DNA of 10,000 nt from Trachelipus rathkii (taxonomy: Eukaryota; Arthropoda; Malacostraca; Isopoda; Trachelipodidae), in NCBI GenBank assembly GCA_015478945.1, contig JABUQX010100345.1:10001-20000 (forward strand), in the 5' to 3' direction. The notes beneath the pieces are model-generated. The model was not told the DNA's origin. It ran no database searches and worked only from the letters and a program-made list of their open reading frames with translations. How positions within the stretch are numbered: position 1 is the first letter of the stretch; each line of letters starts with the position of its first letter. The position numbers and the translations under genes were made by a program. Below, piece by piece: positions 1 to 8,354 of this stretch.

Positions 1-300
1 AATGATGTAATGTATATTAAAATATTTTTGATGATATATATGAAGCAGAGAATTATAGTTGAAATATAAAATAATAAAATATAATAAAATTTTTGATAAA
101 ATTATTAATAGAAACATATAATATATAGAAAATTGGAGAAAAAGGATCAAATATAGCATAATGAAAATGGTAAACTAAATGATTTACCATAATATGTATT
201 AAAAAAATTTGATAATATATTTTATAGAAAAAAAATAGCTGAAATATATTTTAACAAAATATAATAAATTATATGATAAAATCTATAATAAAAATATATG
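1..300. repeat. Degenerate ~180 bp tandem repeat, about 1.7 copies
   Basis: Sequence from about 57 to 121 (AGTTGAAATATAAAATAATA onward) returns at about 237 to 300 with the same order of words: agYtgaaatat, then caaaatataataaa-type text, then gataaaat, then aataRaaAcatat. The upstream part also matches: 1-56 resembles about 178-236 (gtattaaaa...ttgat.ata). The offset is close to 180 bp. The two copies differ at many positions and by small indels, so this is an old satellite-like duplication or two decayed copies of one element. No open reading frame is convincing here. Confidence 0.6.
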
Positions 301-343
301 ATAACACTGGTCTGCGACATTTTCCCGGTTTAGGTTTTTCAGC

Positions 344-345
<2 letters not shown>

Positions 346-384
<39 letters not shown>

Positions 385-446
385 TATTATATATATATAT
401 AAATATACATAATATATATATATTATATATATATATATATATAATT
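346..446. repeat. Interrupted (TA)n microsatellite
   Basis: Alternating TA with scattered AA/TT register slips. The 8-mer AGCTGAAT occurs at each edge (341-348 and 451-458). Open frames across it encode only Tyr-Ile repeats and are not genes. The ~130 bases that follow (447-580) are ordinary AT-rich sequence with no feature I can support. Confidence 0.97.
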
Positions 447-580
447 GACAAGCTGAATTCAAAAATGCTATTCATTTAATTCCAATCAGGTCAGTTACAT
501 TGATTCTATAGTCATTCCAAAAATATTTTGAAAAGAGTAAAAATTTAGCTTTTCGAAATTGGAATAAAAACAGGGAGAAG

Positions 581-710
581 TATATATATATATATAAGTA
601 AATATATACTATATATATTATATATATATATATTATATATATATATATATATATAATATATATATAATATATATATATATAATTATATATATATATATAG
701 TATATTATAT
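581..710. repeat. Interrupted (TA)n microsatellite
   Basis: TA alternation with frequent register slips. It is followed by about 65 bases of non-repetitive sequence (711-775) that show no gene signal. Confidence 0.97.
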
Positions 711-775
711 CTTAATTTTTAGCAGAAAAAACATGTGTACAACATTGATGGTAGATGATATACTTTTTGTGCTCA

Positions 776-930
776 ATATATATATAATATATATATATAT
801 TATTATATATATAAATATATATATATAGATATATAAAATAGATATTAATTATATATATATAAATATAATATATATATATATATTATATATATATAGTATA
901 TTATATATATATATATATATTATTTATTAT
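776..930. repeat. Interrupted (TA)n microsatellite
   Basis: TA alternation with many slips, fading into T-rich sequence. About 105 bases later the pseudogene homology begins at 1036, so this tract forms the left border of that element copy. Confidence 0.95.
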
Positions 931-1341
931 TTAATTTCTATTTTCATTTTTATAATTTTCATTATTATTCCAAGTTTTTATATTTTTGCCTATTGTTCAC
1001 GACTTGCATAAATATAAACTCTCCATGAATTTCAGAAGCTAGAAGTAGAAAGTGCAGAAATGATCCTGACCGTTTTTGTTTCATTTGTAGGAAAGTCACT
1101 TTTCCCGAACAGAATATGAATATAACAACCTTTTGTTTAAAAAAACTACTTGATTACTTTGAAGTAAAACTTGGAGATCAGGATATAACCTTTGCTCCTC
1201 ATGTTCTGATTGCAAAACGTAGCGTTGAAGGTTTAAGAGTTGAAGCCACTGAAAACAAAGGTATCTCCCCCTTTTATGTTTAATGTGGGAGGACAGGCAA
1301 AGATCAGTTAGTGCTGGTTACTCTGCATTGACGATTAGCAG

Positions 1342-1437
1342 GTATATACATATTATGAATAATTTTTCTTTTATTGTATTAAAAATTAATGAAGTTAAGT
1401 AGTAGAAATTGCATGTATGTTTGTTTTGTTGCTTTAG
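1342..1437 (+). other. Inferred intron 1 of the 1036-2899 pseudogene
   Basis: Family homology stops at AG|GTATATA (donor GT 1342-1343) and resumes after a T-rich stretch ending GCTTTAG (acceptor AG 1436-1437). The 96-base interval is AT-rich and non-coding. Splice use is inferred; no transcript evidence is available. Confidence 0.55.
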
Positions 1438-2038
1438 AATAAATCGAAAGAACAAGCAACACGTGAAATATCTTAAGTTCAATCTGCCATTAAAACCGGT
1501 ACCTCATGTCCAGTAAATTCCAATTCCAATCATTAGACGAAAACTTTCTTGACTCCCGATGGCGAATAACATGATGCTGCTGTCGATATGATGGATGTTC
1601 CCTATTTATAAGCACTTTCTAGATGAATCAACCTAAGCCTTTAAAGCAAATCAGAACTAACAATTTGACTAGGATTTCCATTGTCCAAAGGAATCAGCTT
1701 CAATGTTTGGGTCACGCATCGCAACACAATTTTAAAGTCAGAAACAAACATTTATTGGTACCCCGTCAGTGAAAGTGAGTTTCGTAAATATTTCACTGTT
1801 GACCAATCCAATCTCTTATTTACTGCAATGATGTGAAAGGTCTCATTAACGAATTGAGTGTGGAGTATGTTCCTAGAAACCAAAGGTTTAAAAGCAGTAT
1901 TTCTTAACCATGGTAGCAAGATGGCATCTGTTCCTGTTGGTTTTTCAGTGATGCTCACTGAAACATACGACAACCTGAAGTATCTATTTCAGTTTTAAAC
2001 TATGAAACCCAACAAATTGAAACTATGTGAGCATAAAT

Positions 2039-2151
2039 GTAAGAAATATCCCAATATTCCGATGAAAATTTTATCTTTTTTCATTTGAAGCCTTTTTTCG
2101 ACTTTTATGTTCAATACAAAGTAAATTAATTTACCCCGTTTCTTTTTATAG
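2039..2151 (+). other. Inferred intron 2 of the 1036-2899 pseudogene
   Basis: The donor reads AAAT|GTAAGA and the acceptor TTTCTTTTTATAG|GTAATA, with a pyrimidine-rich stretch before the AG. Clear family homology (SILLGQQAGY) starts six bases after the acceptor. Length is 113 bases, normal for a short invertebrate intron. A working ancestral intron here argues that this copy was not made by reverse transcription of spliced mRNA. Confidence 0.6.
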
Positions 2152-3005
2152 GTAATATCTATTTTGCTGGGTCAACAAGCAGGTTACACTAAATATCCAT
2201 GTTTCTTGTGTCTTTGGGACAGTCGAGCAAGTAAGGAACACTACACACACGCCAATGGCCGATCAGAATTAAACTGGAACCAGGTAATCACAATGTTTTG
2301 TTTTACCTTCTAATCGAACCTAAAAATGTTTTACTTCCACCTCTATATATAAAGCTTGGAATTATGAAGAATTTCGTCTGAGCATTAAACAAAGATGGCG
2401 ATGTTATATGTTACCTGAAAAATGCATTTCCAAAGCTAAGTGACGGTAAAATAGAAGCAAGAATCTTTGACGGTCCGCAAATTAGAAAACTTTTTGCAGA
2501 TCCTCACTTCACTGATGTTATGGTGAACAAAGAAAGAAGGGCTTGGCTCTCTTTCAGATCCGTCGTGACAAATTTTCTGGAAAATCGCCAAAGTACAGAT
2601 TACGAACATGTAGTAGACGAACTGCAGCATAACTTTCAAGCATTAGGTGCAAACATGTCAATTAAAATGCATTTCTTAGTCTCATTTAGACTACTGTTCC
2701 AGACAACTCGGAGAATTACGTGGGAACAAGCTGAGCGTTCTCCCATCAGGGATATAAAAGTGATAAGGAAAGATATCAAGGGCCGCGGGATGGAATACTA
2801 TCAGTACTACTGTTTTGTGCTTAAAAAGAGATGATAATGATATCTTCCTCTAGACAACATAAAAGAAAGGCTTATAAGAAATTATATACTCCTCAATAAG
2901 TACCTAATTGGTTGCTTTGTAGTAAATGTCAAATCATCATATTTTTGTATTTAGATGTAATTGTGGATGTAAAAATTTTTTTTATTGTTGCACCTATTTT
3001 TTCAA

Positions 3006-3010
3006 GATAT

Positions 3011-3061
<51 letters not shown>

Positions 3062-3124
3062 ATATATATATAGTATATATATATATACAATATATATGAA
3101 ATATATATATATATATAATATTAT

Positions 3125-3158
<34 letters not shown>

Positions 3159-3214
3159 TATATATATATATATATATATAATATATATATATATTATTTT
3201 ATATATATAAGAAT

Positions 3215-3247
<33 letters not shown>

Positions 3248-3338
3248 TATATATATATTATATATATATATATATATATCTATATAGATATATATTATAT
3301 ATATTACTATATAATTATATATATATAATATATATATA

Positions 3339-3375
<37 letters not shown>
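3006..3375. repeat. Long interrupted (TA)n microsatellite (~370 bp)
   Basis: One of the two longest TA blocks of the window, broken by many single-base slips. It lies about 100 bases downstream of the pseudogene stop and may mark the right border of that copy. Open frames through it are Tyr/Ile repeats. Confidence 0.97.
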
Positions 3376-3378
<3 letters not shown>

Positions 3379-3940
3379 GTCAAAAATGTCATTGTTTTGA
3401 AAATAACGAAATCTGATATTTCTTATCTGAAATTGTAATTATTTTAGCAATAAACTATATGCATATGACTTTTACTTTAATCATGTTTTCATTTGTAGTT
3501 GTTTGAGGCATATTTAATAATTTATTAATAAAAATACAGTTTATAGTATGAGCTAATGATTGGAATCTGATTTTCACAATTTTCAGGTCGGTATCCATAA
3601 TAAAAGTAGTCACAGAAAAAAAAAACTAGAAGCTGATGGATTAAAATGACTTACATATCGCCAATCAGTGTGTTGAGTGATTTTAAAATCAGTTAACAAA
3701 ATCCCAAAAAACGCTAAAAAAAGGTTTAAAAAACGCAGCTGCGTGTAATATATACATACTATGAGAGATGTATTATGATAAAATAATATATAATATATGA
3801 TATAATGTGTAATAAAAACATGTAATAATATATGATAAAATAGAAAATTGTAAAATGGTATAAAAATATTAAATAAATAATGTAATAATAATTTATCTTG
3901 AAAAAAAACACCATCAAAAAGTATTAAAATAAATTAAAAT
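3376..3940. other. AT-rich spacer without a recognised gene
   Basis: I see no convincing reading frame on either strand and no RNA gene. Two small items: a 12-bp perfect palindrome ACGCAGCTGCGT at 3733-3744, and just before it the string ACGCTAAAAAAAGGTTTAAA (3711-3730), which resembles the duplicated motif at 8411-8519. From 3760 to 3940 the sequence becomes ataata/gataaaat-rich, in the style of 1-300 but without a clean alignment. Confidence 0.5.
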
Positions 3941-3956
3941 AATAATATAATATATA

Positions 3957-4027
<71 letters not shown>

Positions 4028-4045
4028 TATATAATATATATATAC
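3941..4045. repeat. Interrupted (TA)n microsatellite bordering the left SINE copy
   Basis: TA alternation that runs directly into CACTGCTGGATTGAACC, the end of the minus-strand SINE copy. Microsatellite tails are common at SINE 3' ends, so this block is probably the tail of that copy. Confidence 0.95.
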
Positions 4046-4046
4046 A

Positions 4047-4170
4047 CTGCTGGATTGAACCTGTTCCCTAGCAGATGAAACGCGATTGCTTGACCATAAC
4101 GAGCCCACCCGAATGACTAAAAAGAAGAACGTGCAGAATTCTTCCTGTGGGAATATAACACCCACCAATA
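4047..4170 (-). mobile_element. tRNA-derived SINE copy (left arm of an inverted pair)
   Basis: Read on the minus strand, this gives TTCTTTTTAGTCATTCGGG, a diverged A-box region (about 4103-4090), CAATCGCGTTTCATCTGCTAG, then GGTTCAATCC (4061-4052), a good match to the RNA polymerase III B box. It aligns along its length with the plus-strand copy at 4306-4440, including GCGTTTCATCTGCTAG and, upstream, CCACAGGAAGAATTCT. It lacks the ~60-base 3' extension of the other copy and passes straight into TA repeats. The internal promoter structure marks it as tRNA-derived; the parent tRNA cannot be named. Confidence 0.7.
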
Positions 4171-4305
4171 CAGAACATCCCACACACTCTCATCCACACA
4201 TCGGCGTAGCGGTTCCAAACATGCACCCGAACAAGGCGAAAAATACTCAGCAACTGGATCGTATTTTATTGATAAGGTAAACTGCATTAACCGTAGTGTC
4301 AATAA
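4171..4305. other. Spacer between inverted SINE arms
   Basis: This 135-base unique stretch separates the two arms. It contains CGGCGTAGCGGTTCC (4202-4216), which looks like a third, plus-strand A-box-like fragment, but no B box follows at the right distance. The small open frames here are shadows of the SINE sequence. Confidence 0.5.
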
Positions 4306-4498
4306 GTATTGATAAAGTGGGTGCTTAATTCACCACAGGAAGAATTCTCGCGTTCTTCTTTAGTCATCGTGGCGTAGTGGTTAAGCACATTACCGCGTTC
4401 ATCTGCTAGAACAGCTTCAATTCCCAGCTGGTGTGAGAGCTCAGAAAAAGTGCCTTATTTTTGTACGAAAGACCTTAAAGAAACTGTAGATAATCGAA
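4306..4498 (+). mobile_element. tRNA-derived SINE copy (right arm of an inverted pair)
   Basis: The A box TGGCGTAGTGG is at 4370-4380 and the B box GCTTCAATTCC at 4414-4424, a spacing of 33 bases that fits a tRNA-like head. A non-tRNA body follows (GTGTGAGAGCTCAG, then CCTTATTTTTGTACGAAAG and ATAATCGAAAT), ending in a long TA tail from 4499. This is the classic order of head, body and microsatellite tail. Homology to the left copy begins upstream of the head at about 4306 (TATTGATAAAGTGGGTG), so the shared unit is larger than the tRNA head alone. Host transcription would be by RNA polymerase III; mobility would depend on a partner LINE, which is not identified here. Confidence 0.75.
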
Positions 4499-4669
4499 AT
4501 ATATATATATATATATATATATAATAATATATTATATATATATATTATATATAAATTATAATATATAATATATATTAATATATATATATATATAGTATAT
4601 ATATTATATATTTATATATATAAATATATATATAATATATATATATAATAAAATTATATATATATTATT
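4499..4669. repeat. Interrupted (TA)n tail of the right SINE copy
   Basis: Begins directly at the end of the SINE body (ATAATCGAAAT) and carries many register slips. Confidence 0.95.
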
Positions 4670-4994
4670 ACCTTACGAAAAAATAAAAAGTCTCAAAAAC
4701 GTAATATTTAAAATTCACTTTAAATACTTTATCTAACCTTAATGGTTTGAAAGTATTTTGGGGATCTGTACAGCGCTTTCACTTTCTTATAAATTAATTT
4801 ACGTCAGATTATTTTTAATATCTCTACGAATTATTTTATAATTAACATGAAAAAAGTTTTAGTGTTAAAAGTAATTTAAGAGTTCATCTTCGTACATGAA
4901 ATTAATTTTCTTCTTTCATAGCATTTAATAACATTTAAATTTTTTTGAATGTTTGAAGAATTTAAATGTTATGAAGTAATCCATTAATAAATTT
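4670..4994. other. AT-rich spacer with one inverted repeat
   Basis: No gene is recognised. The one structural item is a pair of 14-base perfect inverted arms, ATAACATTTAAATT at 4928-4941 and its complement at 4959-4972, separated by 17 bases. Confidence 0.5.
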
Positions 4995-5340
4995 AGTATA
5001 GAAATATAAATACTATATAAAATATTAATAATATATATACAATACATATATAATAATAAATATATATATAGTATATATATACTATATTATAGTATATATA
5101 TAAAATATATAGTATATATATATACATATAGTATATAGATATTATATTTATATATATATATAATAGTATATATATATATATATTATTATATATATATATA
5201 ATAATATATAAATATATATATATATAAATATAATCATATGTATAATATATATATATATTTATATTATATATATATATATATTAATATTAATAATATATAT
5301 ATATATATATATAATATTATATATAATATAATATATATAT
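4995..5340. repeat. Interrupted (TA)n microsatellite (~345 bp)
   Basis: TA alternation with many slips and short atTATA/aaTATA islands. It switches abruptly at 5341 to a GT-rich stretch. Confidence 0.93.
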
Positions 5341-5382
5341 GTGTTGTGTAGGTGTGTGTGTGGGTGTGTGTTTGTGTGCTGT
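5341..5382. repeat. Impure (GT)n microsatellite
   Basis: GTGTGTGTGGGTGTGTG-type sequence abuts the TA tract, making a compound TA/GT microsatellite, the only GT-type repeat in the window. The 5383-5690 interval that follows is ordinary AT-rich sequence in which I see no gene, RNA or repeat. Confidence 0.85.
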
Positions 5383-5690
5383 GTCAGCATGTATAGTTTA
5401 AAAAAAGTCTGGATATTTTAAATTCATGTAATAAACGTGAGTTATACTGGGAAGATGTATATAAGATACCAGCTTTCATTCAAAGTTTTCTTAAAACAAA
5501 AACAAAAAAATTAGCGTCCGGTTTTTCCGCTTCTTTCAAAACACTTCACTTTGTTAAGTTTTGATTGCATTATCATACTTCAACGAGAGTAATATAATTA
5601 TAGCAGATACAATCAATTCTCTAGTATACTTGTTTGTATAATAAAAAATTTTTTAAAAAAACTTCTTTTAACTTTTCCTTTATGAATTAT

Positions 5691-6112
5691 CTATAATATA
5701 TATATATAATATATATATTATATATATTATTATATAAATATAATTACTATATATATATATATAAGTATAAATATAAATATATGTGAGTATATATATATAA
5801 TAATATATATAAGTTATATAGTAAAAAATATATATATATATATATAATATTATATATTAAATATAATATATATATATAATTATATATATATATATATTAT
5901 ATAACTATATATATATATATAATATATATAAGTATTATATATATATATATATATAATATAATATATATTATATATTATAAATATATATAATATATATAAC
6001 TATAGTTTATATATATAATTATTAATATATATAATTATATATATATAATATATATGATATTATATATAATATAAATATGATATATAAATATATATTATAT
6101 AATATAATATAT
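5691..6112. repeat. Long interrupted (TA)n microsatellite (~420 bp)
   Basis: The longest TA block of the window, heavily interrupted. Its right edge meets the first LINE-like sequence at about 6113, so it marks the 5' truncation point or left border of that element. Confidence 0.95.
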
Positions 6113-7908
6113 GCAGTATGAAGACGTATAGTTTAAGTGTGTGGATTTACGTAAAGAAGAATTTATTTTGGGATGAGGTCATTAGAAAGGAGAGGTAATG
6201 CATAGATGAGAAAGTTAAAAGAATGTTAAAATTTCAGATATAGCATCAAATTACTTATGAAAATGATAAGGACGAATGCGAGATTGTGATTGATGGATTT
6301 GGGAAGTTGGTAATAAAGTGTTGTGGTGCGGTAATTCGGATTGTGAGGAGAGCCAGCAGAAGAGTACCCTTACTAAGTAAGGAGATAGGAACTGTAGAGA
6401 TTATAGGTGAATTAGTTTAGAGTGTTGTAAAGAAGATATTATGTGGTATTTGTAGAAAGGTAGTCGCAGTCGACTGAAGACTATTGATGAATAAAAGGTC
6501 GCTTAGTAGTGCTAGAGGATGGTGGATCAAATCTTTACATTGAACAAATGATTGAGAAATGAGGGATAAGAAAATATTGTAGTTAGGTATGATGATTTTC
6601 ACCAAGGCGCCTATGATAGGAGTGATAGGAAGCTCTATTGCAGGATGTTAGTGATATATGTGTTAGTTGTAGGCTTCAGAATGGAATCAAAAGTATGTTT
6701 GACATAGTTAATGTGTGTAGGAATAAATGTGCGAAAAATGATTGTCTAATATTAATAGCTTAGTGAGGCAGAATGTTTATGTTCCTAAGTATTCATTCTA
6801 TATTGATGGGTATGAAAGCAATTAGAGCATTGTGTTGACAGAAATGTGTTAGAATGATGAAAATGAGATGTAAGTGGAGGTGCCCTACCTTCATATATGC
6901 GAATGATTGGTTTTGTTGGTGAATCTGAAAGAGTTGAGAGATTGTTAGAGCAATTGGTAGGGTTGTATAAAGAGGGTTTGAAGGTAAACGTAATAAGCAG
7001 TACACGTAATGATTTTGTGTCTGAGGACAGTCCTCGTTCTAATTATGAGATGCGTGAGGAAGCTGGAACAAGTCTGAGTTACAATATTAGGATTCATGTT
7101 TGCATGAAAACAAACGGAAATGCAGCCAGAGTCCTTAGTTTAGAACATTGGTGAATGCAGAAAGTTTGCTGCGTGCAATTTCAATCGTTGGTGGATTTAA
7201 AGGACTAAGTCTTGAGTGCGCCAGGAGGGATTCTTACATGAGTGTATGTGTTACATGTGTTATTGCATAGTAGTAGACTATTATTGTCTGAAAAAAGTAT
7301 GATCTAAACTTCAATGTGTCAGCATGGACCAATCTAGACGATTTAGTTGTGAGAAGAATTGATAAAATGAGAAATGAACGTATTAGAGAGTTATGTGGGA
7401 AGAAAGGGGTAAATGAAGAGAATTAAATGAAAGTACGTTGAGATGGTTTGTCATGAGAAAGAAAATGATAGGTCGGTTGTTAACGATGTATAGTGCGTGA
7501 GTGTGTTGAGAATCGAACCGTATGCAGGAAAGAAAGAAAAAGGGACTTGAGTCAGAAAAGGAATATGTCTGGAGGAGAGAAATGTGAGTTTGGCCGAGGA
7601 GAGAAGAAAATTGCATAATAGGAGTTGAATGCGGGTGTTTGTGAGGCTGTATGATTGGCCCACCTGGTCAAGAGATTAACCCTACACTGGCGATATGCCA
7701 TATGAGGTCCCGTTGCGGTCCGTGAAAGCTCTAGGGTGGATTTTCTGAAAGCGACGAGTTCTCACTAATACGATACTAGAGAGGCGGTACGGCTGGCTTT
7801 CTTTTCAAAACTTTCTCATTATTCTTCTACTACTTTCATCTGTTTCCTCTGCTTTACACCGCACCTCCCTACCCCCCTCCCCATCTTGGGAGAAAAAAAA
7901 GTAGATGA
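6113..7908 (+). mobile_element. Decayed non-LTR retrotransposon (LINE, RTE/jockey-like), 5'-truncated
   Basis: Reverse-transcriptase landmarks survive in order but in changing frames. VDQIFTL (6522-6542) precedes the catalytic region. DDFHQGAYDRSDR (6591-6629) corresponds to the DLEKAYDRVDR-type motif A. SLVRQNVYVPKYSFYIDG (6757-6810) corresponds to the RQG..SP..FN.Y.DG block. YAND (6896-6907) stands where the catalytic YADD should be, followed by GESERVERLLEQLVGLYKEG in another frame. After the RT come RIDKMRNERIRELCG (7352-7399), an LRWF block (near 7438) and CLEERNVSLAEERRKLHNRS (7566-7625), as in the C-terminal region of RTE/jockey-like LINEs of crustaceans. Dozens of stops and frame changes make it inactive. 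No endonuclease domain is recognisable, so the 5' part is missing. Clade assignment is tentative. Confidence 0.85.
7654..7908 (+). other. LINE 3' UTR with tRNA-like A box, hairpin and A-run
   Basis: After the last LINE-like codons comes GGCCCACCTGGTCAAGAGATTAA (A-box-like core TGGTCAAGAGATTAA, 7665-7679), a CT-rich segment (about 7797-7882), then a small hairpin CTCCC/GGGAG (7877-7881 and 7888-7892), eight A residues and the TA tract. A 3' hairpin followed by an A-rich or simple-repeat tail is a known feature of many LINE 3' ends. I see no good B box after the A-box-like part, so I do not call an independent SINE. Confidence 0.5.
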
Positions 7909-7966
7909 ATATAATATTATATATATATATATATAGTATATATATATAATATAATAATATATATAC

Positions 7967-7998
<32 letters not shown>

Positions 7999-8067
7999 TA
8001 TTAATAATATATATAGATATATATATATATATATAGTTAATTATATATATACATATGATATATATAT

Positions 8068-8101
<34 letters not shown>

Positions 8102-8148
8102 ATAGTAATATATATATATATAATATAATATTATAATATATATAATAA
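7909..8148. repeat. Interrupted (TA)n microsatellite, tail of the LINE
   Basis: Follows the LINE A-run and GTAGATGAATA directly. It is also the left boundary of the cassette at 8149-9905. Confidence 0.95.
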
Positions 8149-8178
8149 TTGGTAGGAAACTACGGCACTACCCTTTCA

Positions 8179-8354
8179 CTCATTCACTCGCTTTACTAGC
8201 CCCATTAGCTCGCTATAGCTCGTTCTAGGGCTGGTACAGGCTCGTTTCACCTACTCCGAGGCTTGTACTTGTTCACTATCGCTCGCTCTAGTAGGCGAGT
8301 ACACGCTCGATTCATTTGCTCTGGGGCTGGTACTTGCTCGCTTCCATCGCTCGG
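8179..8354. repeat. Minisatellite, about 5.5 units of 30-35 bp
   Basis: Units start at about 8179, 8209, 8241, 8271, 8306 and 8337, with a core like CTCGNTTCAC, then GCTCTAGGGCTGGTACTTG. Unit lengths are 30, 32, 30, 35 and 31 bases plus a partial sixth. The units are clearly related but diverged. The sequence is richer in G and C than its surroundings. In-frame stops (TAG in several units) argue against a repeated peptide on the + strand. Confidence 0.75.

Larger units (their letters stand above)
1036..2899 (+). pseudogene. Multi-exon pseudogene of a repetitive, uncharacterised zinc-knuckle protein family
   Basis: I recognise this from memory as a multi-copy hypothetical-protein family of arthropods, molluscs and cnidarians, probably transposon-derived; its biochemical role is unknown to me. 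Visible in order: RNDPDRFCFIC with a CxxC (1056-1088), a second Cys cluster broken by two frameshifts (about 1203-1221), NRKNKQHVKY and PVPHV (1442-1510), HDAAVDMMDVPYL (1570-1608), CNDVKGLINE (from 1824), LKAVFLNHGSKMASVPVG (1888-1941), SILLGQQAGYTKYPCFLC (2158-2211), PPLYIKLGIMKNFV (2337-2378), IFDGPQIRKL, RRAWLSFRSVVTNFL and KRKAYKKLYTPQ ending at TAA 2897-2899. Three exons (1036-1341, 1438-2038, 2152-2899) are inferred from homology breaks at GT-AG pairs. Disabling changes include TAA 1514, TAA 1609, a 1-nt deletion near 2255, TGA 2379 and many frame changes. The first Met is not visible. The zinc knuckle in family members suggests nucleic-acid or protein binding, which is inference. Confidence 0.85.

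Noticed and set aside
269..479. Open frames of about 68 codons on both strands
   Set aside because: They read through the TA tract as Tyr/Ile repeats; no start context or family supports them.
1752..1973. 73-codon minus-strand open frame
   Set aside because: Shadow of the plus-strand pseudogene, whose LKAVFLNHGSKMASVPVG reading is the meaningful one.
2436..2639. 67-codon minus-strand open frame
   Set aside because: Antisense to the best-preserved exon of the plus-strand pseudogene.
3096..3287. 63-codon open frame rich in Tyr and Ile
   Set aside because: Pure translation of TA repeat.
3733..3744. Palindrome ACGCAGCTGCGT as a protein-binding site
   Set aside because: A single 12-bp palindrome without context is not enough to claim a site.
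4202..4216. Third tRNA A-box-like string in the SINE spacer
   Set aside because: No B box at the expected distance and only about 15 bases of likeness.
3914..4302. Several 60-90 codon open frames on both strands
   Set aside because: They span the SINE arm, its spacer and the TA tail; tRNA-derived sequence is not coding.
4363..4435. A functional tRNA gene
   Set aside because: A and B boxes are present but I could not fold a full cloverleaf with acceptor and anticodon stems; a SINE body and TA tail follow.
6417..7005. Minus-strand open frames of 62 and 70 codons
   Set aside because: Antisense to LINE reverse-transcriptase remnants; no motif of their own.
7383..7663. Minus-strand open frames of 77 and 70 codons
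   Set aside because: Antisense to the LINE C-terminal region, where plus-strand homology is clear.
7665..7750. Independent tRNA gene or SINE
   Set aside because: Only the A-box-like part is present, and the position fits the LINE 3' UTR.
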